DNA from: Alcanivorax nanhaiticus
GTDB taxonomy: Bacteria > Pseudomonadota > Gammaproteobacteria > Pseudomonadales > Alcanivoracaceae
Direction of reading: 5' to 3'
Assembly (NCBI RefSeq): GCF_000756665.1
Contig: NZ_ARXV01000001.1
Span: 372,001 to 436,000, forward strand
Length of the DNA: 64,000 nt
Part shown: in pieces, positions 29,575 through 38,103 of the stretch
How positions within the stretch are numbered: position 1 is the stretch's first letter
Layout of the letters: each line of letters opens with the position of its first letter
Notes under the pieces: generated by a model
What the model saw: the letters and a program-made list of their open reading frames with translations, nothing else
What the model was told of the DNA's origin: nothing
Databases searched by the model: none
Translations under genes and position numbers: made by a program

Positions 29575-30348
29575 TTAATGCCGGATGCCAGTACCACGCT
29601 GCAGCATCCACAACGCGATCACAAAAAACACCGCCACAAAGCCAGCAATAGTGGCCAGGGATGCATACACATTCACGTCGCTGACACCCAGTACGCCATA
29701 GCGGAAGGCATTGACCATATACACGATGGGATTGGCCAGGCTCACCGTGCGCCAGAACTCCGGCAACATATCAATGGAATAAAACACACCGCCCAGGTAG
29801 GTCAACGGTGTCAGCACAAAGGTCGGCACGATGGAAATGTCATCAAACTTCTTGGCCAACAAGGCGTTGATAAAGCCACCGATAGAAAACAAAGCGGCCG
29901 TCAGCAACACTACGACCACGGTGACAAACACATGCTGCATGGAAAGGTGAGTAAAGAACAGGCTTAACATACTGACGATCACGCCCACCAGCATGCCACG
30001 CACCATCCCCCCCACAACAAAACCACCAAGGATAATCCAGGAGGGCATGGGTGAGACCAGCATTTCCTCAATGGAATGCTGAAACTTGGTGGAGAAAAAG
30101 GAACTGACCACGTTACCGTAGCTATTCTGGATCACGCTCATCATGATCAGGCCCGGCACAATGTACTGCATGTAATCGAAGCCCCCCATTTCCCCTACCC
30201 GGCTACCAATCAGGTTGCCGAAAATCACGAAGTACAGCGTCATGGTGATGGCCGGCGGCAGCAATGTCTGCGGCCAGATTCGGGTGAAGCGACGAATTTC
30301 CTTGGTAACGATGGTCAGGAACGCGACCCATTGCTCGCGAGGGCTCAT
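29575..30348 (-). CDS. yadH: ABC-2 type permease, YadH-like
   Basis: 257 residues with six hydrophobic segments. YFVIFGNLIGSRVGEMGGFDYMQYIVPGLIMMSVIQNSYGN in the first part and VLTPLTYLGGVFYSIDMLPEFWRTVSLANPIVYMVNAFRYG in the second are typical of the YadH/NodJ export permease group. Its start overlaps the ATPase stop by four bases, so they form one exporter. The substrate is unknown. Confidence 0.88.
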   Translation of the reverse strand: MSPREQWVAFLTIVTKEIRRFTRIWPQTLLPPAITMTLYFVIFGNLIGSRVGEMGGFDYMQYIVPGLIMMSVIQNSYGNVVSSFFSTKFQHSIEEMLVSPMPSWIILGGFVVGGMVRGMLVGVIVSMLSLFFTHLSMQHVFVTVVVVLLTAALFSIGGFINALLAKKFDDISIVPTFVLTPLTYLGGVFYSIDMLPEFWRTVSLANPIVYMVNAFRYGVLGVSDVNVYASLATIAGFVAVFFVIALWMLQRGTGIRH

Positions 30349-31277
30349 GCAGATGTCTCCCCTGCAAGATTCTTCTCTACCAGACGCACAAACAATTCTT
30401 CCAGCCGGTTCGCCTTGTTACGCATACTCATCACTTCAAATTGCTGATCCGCCAACGCCACAAACAGCGTATTGAGACTCTGCGTCTTGGGCACCGCCAC
30501 TTCCAGGGTCTGGGAATCCTTCAGCCACACCTCAAAGCCATCCAGAACGGGAGCGGACTCAACCGGCCTGGCCAGATCGAGAATAAACGTTTCCACCTGC
30601 AGCTTTTCCAGCAAGGCACGCATGCTGGTGTTTTCCACAATAGTGCCGTGATCAATGATAGCGATATTGCGGCACAGGGATTCCGCTTCTTCCAGGTAGT
30701 GGGTGGTCAGAATGATCGTCTTCCCCTCCTGGTTGATGCGGGTAAGGAAATCCCACATGGAACGGCGCAGCTCGATATCCACCCCGGCGGTGGGCTCATC
30801 CAAAATCAGCAGATCCGGCTCATGCACCAGAGCACGGGCAATCATCAGTCGTCGCTTCATGCCCCCGGACAAGGTGCGAGACTGCACGTCGCGCTTTTCC
30901 CACAAGCCCAGTTGACGGAGATACTTCTCCGCCCGCTCTCGTGCCAAGGGTGCCGGGATACCGTAAAAACCCGCCTGGGTCACCACAATATCGAACACTT
31001 TTTCGAACTGGTTGAAGTTGAATTCCTGCGGCACCACGCCAATTTTTTTCTTGGCCAATGAGCGCTCGGCATCCAGAGAATGGCCAAAGATACTGACCTC
31101 CCCCCCGGTCTTGTTCACCAGCGAGCTCATCACGCCAATGGTGGTGGATTTGCCTGCCCCATTAGGGCCCAGCAGGGCAAAAAAATCCCCCTGCTTCACC
31201 TCAAGATCAATGCCCTTGAGCGCCTCAACGCCATTGGCATAAGTCTTGGTGAGATTACGAATCGTCAGTGCTGACAA
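30345..31277 (-). CDS. yadG: ABC transporter ATPase, YadG-like
   Basis: 310 residues from a TTG start with GAGGTG 6 bases upstream. Walker A is GPNGAGKST, the signature LSGGMKRRLMIARAL, Walker B LLILDEPTAGVD and the H-loop TTHYLEEAE. The C-terminal extension of about 80 residues is usual for DrrA/YadG-type ATPases. It partners with the permease downstream. Confidence 0.9.
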   Translation of the reverse strand: MSALTIRNLTKTYANGVEALKGIDLEVKQGDFFALLGPNGAGKSTTIGVMSSLVNKTGGEVSIFGHSLDAERSLAKKKIGVVPQEFNFNQFEKVFDIVVTQAGFYGIPAPLARERAEKYLRQLGLWEKRDVQSRTLSGGMKRRLMIARALVHEPDLLILDEPTAGVDIELRRSMWDFLTRINQEGKTIILTTHYLEEAESLCRNIAIIDHGTIVENTSMRALLEKLQVETFILDLARPVESAPVLDGFEVWLKDSQTLEVAVPKTQSLNTLFVALADQQFEVMSMRNKANRLEELFVRLVEKNLAGETSA

Positions 31278-31321
31278 GATTCACCTCAAATTTGGATGAC
31301 TAAAAAGAAAAGCAGACAGGC

Positions 31322-31990
31322 TTACAAAGCACAGTGGCCATGGTCGCCACGCCAGATCCAGTGCATCCGGCCAGACGAAAACCATACCCACAGCCCTTCC
31401 ATCATCCACGGCCAGTCCTCTTCGGTGATCTGGCGGCGGCCATGTAGCTCGGCCACCAGCACCGCAAGAATGGTGTCGTGGGTAACATGAACATTGAGAT
31501 GCCCTGGGCTGGGTTCCCGCTCCTGAAGATAGGCGGCCAGTTTGGCGCGCCCTTCGGCGGGTGAAAGCATGCCCTCAAACGGCTCCTGGAGATGCTGATT
31601 GAGGAACCTGAATGCCCCAAGCTTGAAGAAGGTGGGGCCGATTTCGTTGATATCAACCACATAACACCCCGGCTCCACCAGAGTCGTGTCGACCTCAATA
31701 TCCTCCGGGGTCTCAGCCATCAAACCGGCTTTCACTGCGCCCTCAGCCATGGCCTTGGCAGTGTTTACGCAACGGCCCACCGGGCTGGAATAAAAAGCCT
31801 CCACCGGGCGATTCAACTTGGCGCCCCAATCCCGCGCCATCTCCACCCCTTCCGGAGTCAGCGGCAGGCGGTAATCCGCAAACCCATTCTTGGCCAGCTC
31901 TCGCACAGAATGGCGGGTGAGCAGATGGACAGGCTTGTCCTTCGGCAGGAGATTGAGGGCTTCCAGTAATCGCGGGTGCAGGCGGGCCAT
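31322..31990 (-). CDS. Histidine phosphatase-superfamily protein
   Basis: 222 residues. The catalytic start is LLTRHSVRE, with the phospho-accepting His; PLTPEGVEMARDWGAKLN, SSPVGRCVNTAKAM and the second His in VHVTHDTILAVLVAEL complete the branch-1 pattern. The first motif reads TRHSVRE, not the usual RHG, so substrate may differ. It has no signal peptide and stands alone. Confidence 0.8.
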   Translation of the reverse strand: MARLHPRLLEALNLLPKDKPVHLLTRHSVRELAKNGFADYRLPLTPEGVEMARDWGAKLNRPVEAFYSSPVGRCVNTAKAMAEGAVKAGLMAETPEDIEVDTTLVEPGCYVVDINEIGPTFFKLGAFRFLNQHLQEPFEGMLSPAEGRAKLAAYLQEREPSPGHLNVHVTHDTILAVLVAELHGRRQITEEDWPWMMEGLWVWFSSGRMHWIWRGDHGHCAL

Positions 31991-32068
31991 AGTCGTATCA
32001 CTTCTGGTCAGCCCTCAGTGTAGGCAGCTATGGACGGAATGCCAATGGTGGAGAGGAACGAGCAGCGA

Positions 32069-32219
32069 GAAGCGAGTTACGAGTTGCGAAAACCTTTGGG
32101 GAGTGCAGCCTGTTGTGTCTTGCCCCCGAAACAGCTCCGGCAGGCATTATCACTACAGAGACTCAGAACTGTCCCTTCCCTGTTTTTCCTCAGTGATCTC
32201 TGTGACCTCTGTGGTAAAA
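32069..32219. repeat. Degenerate palindromic-element fragments (element H)
   Basis: Three heptads GAAGCGA, GTTACGA and GTTGCGA occupy 32069-32089. About 100 bases later comes GATCTCTGTGACCTCTGTGG, half of the ACAGAG-type arm seen complete at 48778-48947, with a weak partner CTACAGAGAC near 32153. The element is incomplete here. The surrounding gap of 31991-32266 holds no gene I would support. Confidence 0.55.
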
Positions 32220-32266
32220 CAACCTTAAGAGTTTTGGGGGTTGTTGTGAGGCGGCCGCTGCGCGGC

Positions 32267-32295
32267 ATAAAAAAAGGGACCCGATTGGGTCCCTT
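32267..32295 (-). terminator. Terminator of the tRNA-Glu/tRNA-Gly transcript
   Basis: AAGGGACCC-GATT-GGGTCCCTT with a T run on the minus strand, just after tRNA-Gly. Confidence 0.85.
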
Positions 32296-32302
32296 CTTTA
32301 TT

Positions 32303-32378
<76 letters not shown>

Positions 32379-32412
32379 TTTTCTTGTTGTCAGCTAACTA
32401 CCAGCGAATTAG

Positions 32413-32488
32413 TGGGGTCCCCTAGGGGAGTCGAACCCCTGTTACCGCCGTGAAAGGGCGGTGTCCTGGGCCACTAGACGAAGGGGAC
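32413..32488 (-). tRNA. tRNA-Glu (TTC)
   Basis: A 76-base cloverleaf on the minus strand with encoded CCA. It starts GTCCCCTTCGTCTAG; the anticodon arm CCGCCCTTTCACGGCGG gives anticodon TTC. The discriminator base is C. The spacer to tRNA-Gly is 34 bases. It is one of the tRNAs that MnmH modifies. Confidence 0.95.
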
Positions 32489-32662
32489 CCGGGCTTGACG
32501 TGGTGCGTCAAAGCGGCGCGTAGAATAGGTATCTGAGCCCCCATCGTCAAGGAAAATTTTTGTCCTTACTCACCATTGACCCTAAAAAGTCATGCTGCTC
32601 TGATAAAGAGCCTTATTTATAGGCAATTTGCTGAAAAAACATTCAGTTACCGGGAGAGAAGA

Positions 32663-33322
32663 ATGACTATCAAGCTGTACGGCGCCGCCTTGTCGCCCTT
32701 TGTTCGCAAGACCCGCGTTGCTCTGGCCCTGAAGGGCATAGAGTTTGAATCCGTACACGTTGACCCGAGCAACTTCCCTGACGGTTACGAGAAAATCAGC
32801 CCAATGAAACGGATCCCGGCGCTGGAAGTGGATGGCCAGTACCTGCCCGATTCGGCGGCCATTTGCGCCTGGGCCGAGAAGATCAACCCGGAACCAGCCC
32901 TCTACCCCACCGATGCCATGGCCCTGGGGCGCACCATCTGGCTGGAGCGCTTCGTGGACTATGACCTGGCCATGCGCTGCACGTTTGCCGTATTCCGCAA
33001 CCGCATTGTGATGCGCCTGATGGGCAAGGAATGCGATGAGGAGAAGGTCCAGCACGCCCTGCAGCAAACCATCCCACCACTGTTCACATACCTGAACAAT
33101 GAACTGGACGGTCGTGAATTCCTGGTCGGGGACAGCATGACCATCGCTGACATCGCCCTGGCCAGCCAACTGGTCAACTTCCGCCATGGCGGCGAGTCCC
33201 TGGATGCCAACCTGTACCCCCACCTGGCCGCCCATACTCAGCGCATGCACGCCCTTGCCCCCTTCGCCAAGAGTATCGAGAAGGAGTCAGGGTTTGTTCA
33301 GAAAGTCCTCGGCGGGCAATGA
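32663..33322 (+). CDS. Glutathione S-transferase-family protein
   Basis: 219 residues from ATG 32663 (GGGAGAGA upstream); an upstream in-frame ATG at 32576 lies near the tRNA promoter and lacks support. The thioredoxin-like domain has YGAALSPFVRKTRVALALKGIEFE and SPMKRIPALEVDGQYLPDSAAI, the Pro and Ser of the glutathione site. The helical domain has DSMTIADIALASQLVNF. Ser12 (or nearby) is the likely activating residue. The TGA stop lies in the first bases of a palindromic repeat. Confidence 0.88.
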   Translation: MTIKLYGAALSPFVRKTRVALALKGIEFESVHVDPSNFPDGYEKISPMKRIPALEVDGQYLPDSAAICAWAEKINPEPALYPTDAMALGRTIWLERFVDYDLAMRCTFAVFRNRIVMRLMGKECDEEKVQHALQQTIPPLFTYLNNELDGREFLVGDSMTIADIALASQLVNFRHGGESLDANLYPHLAAHTQRMHALAPFAKSIEKESGFVQKVLGGQ

Positions 33323-33482
33323 ACAGTTAACAGCGAATAGTGAACAGCGCGCGTGTAGCGCCTGTTTTGTCGGCAACGCATGAGGCCGCGCCCAAGCTAT
33401 GGGCGCGGCCTCATGCGTTTCAGGTTCGAGCACGTCCGACCGCGCCGCTGTTCACTGTTAACTATTCACTATTAACTGTTAC
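33320..33482. repeat. Nested palindrome with GTTAACA heptads and 18-bp core (element D)
   Basis: The left arm holds GTTAACA, GCGAATA and GTGAACA (33326-33346). The right arm holds their inverted forms out to about 33482. The core pairs CGCATGAGGCCGCGCCCA (33377-33394) perfectly with its complement at 33400-33417 across AGCTA. Both flanking convergent genes use stop codons inside the element: TGA at 33320-33322 and TAG at 33462-33464 (minus strand). Confidence 0.9.
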
Positions 33483-33953
33483 TAATGCCGCCCTGCCATT
33501 CGGTGCCACTTTCACCACCGCTACAGCTTCGTGGCGAAGCTGACGTTCCAGTGCAAGCGCCTTTTCCTTGGGGGCGAACAAGGCCTCGATGCCGAAGGTC
33601 AGGCGGCTGCCTCCCCGCCAGGGACTGGAGGAGACCCTGCCTCGCAGGAACAGACCGTCTGCGGGGGGCTGATGATCAGGCTCGCCTGTGGTCCAGAGCT
33701 CCCCCTCCTGTACCAGTGGCAGGTAAATCACATCCCCGGGGCGAAAGTCCGGGTCCTCAAGATTGCTGAAGGCATAGTTGAGCCTCGCATAGTTGCCCCG
33801 GAACAGGTCTCTGGGATCCACTGGCTGGGTTTTCAGACGAATTTCCTCGCCGATCCACAGTGGATAGAAGCCATTGACGAACACGCCGGCCATGATGGTC
33901 AGCTGCAGCACCATTGTGGCAACAAGAGCATATTTCGGTGTTCGCTTATTCAT
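33462..33953 (-). CDS. GDYXXLXY-domain membrane-anchored protein
   Basis: 163 residues from ATG 33953, overlapping the end of the upstream gene by 8 bases, with GAGAAGG upstream. One N-terminal membrane helix (LVATMVLQLTIMAGVFVNGFYPLWI) is followed by the domain motif DLFRGNYARLNYAFS, a variant of GDYxxLxY. The last residues VTVNSE and the stop are encoded by the repeat element. It is typically found beside DUF2157 proteins, as here. Function unknown. Confidence 0.8.
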   Translation of the reverse strand: MNKRTPKYALVATMVLQLTIMAGVFVNGFYPLWIGEEIRLKTQPVDPRDLFRGNYARLNYAFSNLEDPDFRPGDVIYLPLVQEGELWTTGEPDHQPPADGLFLRGRVSSSPWRGGSRLTFGIEALFAPKEKALALERQLRHEAVAVVKVAPNGRAALVTVNSE

Positions 33954-35253
33954 CCGCCTTCTCCCCTGCACCGGGCTGCCGGTCACGCCAGTAACGCGCA
34001 GCACTGTAGAGAATCGCTGCAGCGATCAGGAACATCACCGCGCCCCCCACATAATCCCCCACCAGATCTACATAGCGGATCATGGCAAGCAACAACAGCA
34101 AGCCCACACCACTGTAGAAGTACTGGCTGAACCCTTTCTCCAAGCCCTGCTGGATCAGCACGATGGCGGACACCAGCGCCAACAGGTTTACCATGATGGT
34201 CATGGGTATCGCGATCGCTTCCCATTGCATGCCGTGGAACAGTACCAGCAATAACGGCAACCCCATCACCAGCCCCCGCGAAAGCGGGTGTGCTGCGCTG
34301 TCACGGATTGCCAGCCATCCGGCCGGAACCGCCGCAGCCAGCCCCAACCACAATCCTGCGTCGGCAAAGCCCTGCAGTTCCCTGAGGTAGGCCTCGAACG
34401 CATCGGCAAAGGTGAATGGCACGAGGAAGATCAGATATCCACGTAGCGACCACAGCGACAACAGCGTTGCAGTACGGCGAATATGTGCATCTTCGCTGGG
34501 AGCCAGACGATGTCCCACCATGAATAACAATGCCAGCAGGCCCATGTTCATGGTGAAATGGCCGGTATCGAAATCAGGACGCCAGGGATAGCCGTAAAAC
34601 CAGGCCAGCAGGATATTCAGCCAGCTTACCGTCACCGCCACGGTCACCACATTGAGTCCGGCTGAGCGAGCCTGCCGGGCCACTCCCAAAGCCGCACCGA
34701 TGAACAGCAGCATTTGCCAGGGCGGTGAAAACTTGCCCTCGTTGAGCAGCCACAGCATCGCCACCGCCAGCATCAACAGCGCCAACACTCGGCTGCGCAC
34801 CAGCACCGCCATGGGAGCAATGCCCAACGCCCAATAGAACAGGCCGTCAGGATAATGCTCGCCGAGGTGGTAAATCTGCGCGATCAGCATGATGGAAGCG
34901 CCATAGCTGATACTGCCTACAAACAGCCATCCCAACCCAGCCTCACGTTTCAGATGCTGATATACCCCTACGCCATTGAGCGCCAGGGTAGTACCGACCA
35001 GGCCCAGCATGCGCACCGCCCGAGGAATGTCTTCCCAGTTAGCCGACACCAGCAGTAGCAGCGCCATACCCACAAACAGCAGGGCGATGCCTACCAACAC
35101 CTTGTAGGCCAGCGAACCATCACCGCTATCCTCCAGACTGGTGCCATAACGCGCCAGAATCCGGTTGCCCTGCTCCGCACTGATATCCCCGTCTGCCACC
35201 CATTCACGGCATTCGGTGCGCAGCTCACGGCGTAGTAACCCGAGAAGTTGCAT
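33946..35253 (-). CDS. DUF2157-type polytopic membrane protein
   Basis: 435 residues from ATG 35253 (AGGAAGGA upstream). A soluble N-terminus (LRRELRTECREWVADGDISAEQGNRILARYG) is the DUF2157 start; about twelve hydrophobic segments follow. It overlaps the GDYxxLxY gene, and the two are a standard pair. No biochemical role is known; membrane stress or cell-envelope tasks have been guessed for homologues. Confidence 0.8.
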   Translation of the reverse strand: MQLLGLLRRELRTECREWVADGDISAEQGNRILARYGTSLEDSGDGSLAYKVLVGIALLFVGMALLLLVSANWEDIPRAVRMLGLVGTTLALNGVGVYQHLKREAGLGWLFVGSISYGASIMLIAQIYHLGEHYPDGLFYWALGIAPMAVLVRSRVLALLMLAVAMLWLLNEGKFSPPWQMLLFIGAALGVARQARSAGLNVVTVAVTVSWLNILLAWFYGYPWRPDFDTGHFTMNMGLLALLFMVGHRLAPSEDAHIRRTATLLSLWSLRGYLIFLVPFTFADAFEAYLRELQGFADAGLWLGLAAAVPAGWLAIRDSAAHPLSRGLVMGLPLLLVLFHGMQWEAIAIPMTIMVNLLALVSAIVLIQQGLEKGFSQYFYSGVGLLLLLAMIRYVDLVGDYVGGAVMFLIAAAILYSAARYWRDRQPGAGEKADE

Positions 35254-35413
35254 GCATCCTTCCTGTGCTTTTTCTTTGATAAGAACGCAGCGGGAACAGA
35301 AAGGCAACGGCGGGTTGTTACGGGGAATGAAGCGGGGTGTTTAATAGGGACATTCTGGCCTTCACTAAAAAGCAGCTATAGGAACCGGAGTGCAACGGAG
35401 GTAACAGCCGCTA

Positions 35414-35600
35414 ACGTGCCTGCAGGCGATTCGAGCCTGAGCGAGGAATAAGTTTCGAGTCACGAGAGGCGAGTTGCGAAGATCAAAACCCTGAAACATC
35501 AAGCCGAGATGTCTTTTGCCTTTCGAAACTTGTAACTCGTCACTCGCTTCTTTTTTGCCTCGCTGTCGCTCGGTTCGCGGCCGAACGTCCGCTCCTACAG
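35414..35600. repeat. Nested palindrome with GTTNCGA-type heptads (element E)
   Basis: Left heptads GTTTCGA, GTCACGA, GAGGCGA and GTTGCGA occupy 35452-35479. The right arm TCGAAAC, TTGTAAC, TCGTCAC, TCGCTTC is at about 35523-35550. GAGCCTGAGCGAGG on the left faces CCTCGCTGTCGCTCGG on the right, and GCTCCTACAG ends at 35600. A stray piece, GCCTCGCTTAGGTTCGGATT, at 35626-35645 matches element A. The rest of 35254-35643 has no gene. Confidence 0.75.
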
Positions 35601-35643
35601 CTCCAACAACGTTTCTGGCATCCTTGCCTCGCTTAGGTTCGGA

Positions 35644-37131
35644 TTAAACTGACAGGCCGATGCGCTTCGCTTCCAGACGACGCAGGAACTCAAGCATGAT
35701 TTGCCGGTAAAGGTCCTCGCCCAGCCAGGCATCTTCCACGCCGGCATCAATGTTGGGGTTATCGTTCACCTCGATCACCACCACTTCATCACCGGACTGC
35801 TTCAGGTCCACACCATAAAGGCCATTCCCCATCAGCTTGGCAGCCTTCAGCGCGGTTCGCAGCACCTTGGCGGGCACGTCCTGCACCGGCAGGGTACGGC
35901 TATTGCCTGACTCCGTCTTGCCACCGCTCTGGTGATGGTAAATCTGCCAGTGCCCCTTGCTCATGAAATACTGGCAGGCAAATAGCGGGCGGTTATTCAG
36001 CACGCCGATTCGCCAGTCATAGTCGGTATACATAAAGGCCTGTGCCAGCACCACCGACGACTGTTTGAGATACCCCGCCAACGCCTGGGCCAATTCCTCC
36101 CGTGTCGCCACCTTGCTGATGCCACGGGAAAAACTGCCATCCGGGATTTTCAGCACCATGGGCAGCTTGAGCTCAGCGACCAGTCCATCAATCTGGTCGT
36201 CATCATCGGAAAACACGAACGCAGTGGGCGGCACCGGCACACTGTTGGCCTGCATCAGCTCAGCCAGATAAATCTTGTTGGTGCAGCGCAGGATCGAGCC
36301 GGGATCATCAATCACTACCATGCCTTCCTGCTCCGCCTTGCGGGCGAACTGGTAGGTGTGATGATCCAGCGCGGTGGTTTCACGAATGAACAGACCGTCA
36401 TACTCACCCAGCCGGGTATAGGCATCACGGCCCACCACATCCACACGAATACCCAGCTGCCGCCCCGCCTTGATAAAACGATTCAGCGCCTTCTTGTCGC
36501 TGGGCGGCATGGCTTCCTGTTCATTCACCAGCATGGCCAGTTCATAGCGATCACTGCGACGGCGACGCGGATTACGCCATACCCGGGCATTGAACTGTTC
36601 CAGTGCCTGAGCGAACTGATCTTCCTGGCTGCCTTTCAGCTGTTTCAGTGTCATCGGCTTCAGGGCTTCAATGCTCCAGCTGTCGCGACGGCGAAACTCC
36701 ACCTTCAACAACGGGCACGGTAGCTGGTCGAAGATCTGTCGACCCAGGTCCGCCAAGCCTTCCTGATCGGTCTGACCAAAGAACAACAGCAAGGTGAAAC
36801 GATCCGACCCGCTCCCCTTACGCTTCATGGCCTTGTCCAGGGCCGCCTCGAACTGGTCGAAGTGCAAGCCATACAAGGCTTTGCGACTCAGATCATTCAC
36901 GGTGCGCACGGAAGGCATTACACGCTGGCCACGGGCTTCCGCCAGCAGCGAGCAATAGTAGCCGGGGCTCAGGTATTTATAGCTGCGGCACAGGTTAATG
37001 ACCTGGACTTTCTTGTCCGTGCAAACCGGTTGCTCCGCCTGCAGATACTCACGGGCAGACAGTAGATGGCGGGCGGGATAGTAGGCGGCCCAATCGGCGG
37101 GATCGTCTACCAGAATAATGACCTGACTCAT
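35644..37131 (-). CDS. RimK-like ATP-grasp ligase with N-terminal RLAN domain
   Basis: 495 residues from ATG 37131. About 200 N-terminal residues form the RimK-like N-terminal domain (VIILVDDPADWAAYYPARHLLSAREYL, NLCRSYKYLSPGYYCSLLAEARGQRVMPS). The ATP-grasp part has VVIDDPGSILRCTNKIYLAELM, PMVLKIPDGSFSRGISKV and the Mg site VVVIEVNDNPNIDAG. Family members attach amino acids to protein or peptide carboxylates; this two-domain group has no settled substrate. A palindromic element lies on each side. Confidence 0.85.
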   Translation of the reverse strand: MSQVIILVDDPADWAAYYPARHLLSAREYLQAEQPVCTDKKVQVINLCRSYKYLSPGYYCSLLAEARGQRVMPSVRTVNDLSRKALYGLHFDQFEAALDKAMKRKGSGSDRFTLLLFFGQTDQEGLADLGRQIFDQLPCPLLKVEFRRRDSWSIEALKPMTLKQLKGSQEDQFAQALEQFNARVWRNPRRRRSDRYELAMLVNEQEAMPPSDKKALNRFIKAGRQLGIRVDVVGRDAYTRLGEYDGLFIRETTALDHHTYQFARKAEQEGMVVIDDPGSILRCTNKIYLAELMQANSVPVPPTAFVFSDDDDQIDGLVAELKLPMVLKIPDGSFSRGISKVATREELAQALAGYLKQSSVVLAQAFMYTDYDWRIGVLNNRPLFACQYFMSKGHWQIYHHQSGGKTESGNSRTLPVQDVPAKVLRTALKAAKLMGNGLYGVDLKQSGDEVVVIEVNDNPNIDAGVEDAWLGEDLYRQIMLEFLRRLEAKRIGLSV

Positions 37132-37214
37132 GAAAAGCCCTGACAAAGGGGCACCGCGAAGGGGTGCCGATAGTGGCGAATTTAGGGCTTGTGGGAGGGC
37201 GCTTGCAAGGGAAA

Positions 37215-37475
37215 GTTAACAGTTAACAGTGAATAGTTAACAGCGTCGCGGAATGGCCAGTAGCCAGCGTGAAAGCAAGAAGCCGCGACCATCGCCAGAC
37301 CAAGGTTTTAAGGGCTTTTGAGGAACGGAGTGCGACCCGAGGCTGAGCGAAGCGAATCCATTCAGCTTGCTGACGAAAGAGGCCGCGCCCAAAGTCTGGA
37401 CGCGGCCTCTTTCGATGCAGTCGAGACACCCCCCGACCGCGCACTGTTCACTATTAACTGTTAACTATTCACTAT
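37215..37475. repeat. Nested palindrome with GTTAACA heptads (element F)
   Basis: The left arm is GTTAACA, GTTAACA, GTGAATA and GTTAACA (37215-37242); the inverted arm lies at 37437-37475. The core pairs CGAAAGAGGCCGCG (37374-37387) with CGCGGCCTCTTTCG (37401-37414). It differs from elements C and D by about 100 extra bases between the left arm and the core. The ccmE stop TAG (37465-37467) lies inside the right arm. No gene is seen in 37132-37464. Confidence 0.88.
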
Positions 37476-37926
37476 ATCCATCTGCCTTCTTGGCCCCCGG
37501 ATGCCCAGCCTTTTCCAGAGCATCCTGCACCTCTGGCGGCATGTAGGTTTCATCGTGCTTGGCCAGCACTTCTTCCGCCTCAAACCGGGAGGTGCTGATC
37601 AGGGTGCCGTTGGCCACGATACCCTGCCCTTCGCGGAACAGATCCGGCAGGATGCCCTGGTAATGCACGGTGAAGCTGCCCTTGCCATCGGTGATGTCAA
37701 AGGTCACATCCAGGGTTTCCTCGTTGCGGTTGACCGAACCGTCGACCACCAGGCCGCCCACGCGCATCTGGGTGTCCAGCGGTGCCTCACCCGCAACCAC
37801 TTGCTGGGGGGTATAGAACAGGTTGATGTTCTGGCGAAGCGCGTAAAACATCAGGGCCACGGCAATGGCCAGGCCAGCCAGAACCGCCAGCACTACAATC
37901 AGGCGTTGTTTACGTACGGAATTCAT
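37465..37926 (-). CDS. ccmE: Cytochrome c maturation haem chaperone CcmE
   Basis: 153 residues. One N-terminal membrane anchor (LIVVLAVLAGLAIAVALMFYAL) is followed by a periplasmic OB fold. The haem-binding His is in LAKHDETYMPPEV near residue 131. It receives haem from CcmABCD and passes it to the CcmFH ligase. The start overlaps the ccmD stop as ATGA. The last two residues and stop are encoded by a repeat element, and ccmF does not follow. Confidence 0.95.
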   Translation of the reverse strand: MNSVRKQRLIVVLAVLAGLAIAVALMFYALRQNINLFYTPQQVVAGEAPLDTQMRVGGLVVDGSVNRNEETLDVTFDITDGKGSFTVHYQGILPDLFREGQGIVANGTLISTSRFEAEEVLAKHDETYMPPEVQDALEKAGHPGAKKADGYSE

Positions 37927-38102
37927 TCATCTACCTCAGCTCTGCGCTGCTGTCGCGCAAGGGTTTCTCGTACCTTTCCCTGTCCACGAAGTGCCAACAC
38001 CATGTTGGCGATGACCAGAACCGCGCTGATTCCGTAGGCGGTCCAGACAAAAAAACCGTGTTTGCCCATGGCCAGAAAATCGGCAAAGGATTCAAATGCC
38101 AT
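37923..38102 (-). CDS. ccmD: Cytochrome c maturation small membrane protein CcmD
   Basis: 59 residues found in the gap between ccmC and ccmE. It begins MAFESFADFLAMGKHGFFVW, the typical CcmD start, with a single membrane helix (YGISAVLVIANMVLAL) and a basic cytoplasmic tail (RETLARQQRRAEVDE). It starts just after the ccmC stop and overlaps ccmE by four bases. CcmD helps release holo-CcmE from CcmC. Confidence 0.9.
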   Translation of the reverse strand: MAFESFADFLAMGKHGFFVWTAYGISAVLVIANMVLALRGQGKVRETLARQQRRAEVDE

Positions 38103-38103
38103 C

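Noticed and set aside
37215-37475. CRISPR-like array
   Set aside because: The units are 7 bases with no spacers, and the arms are inverted, so this is a palindromic repeat element.
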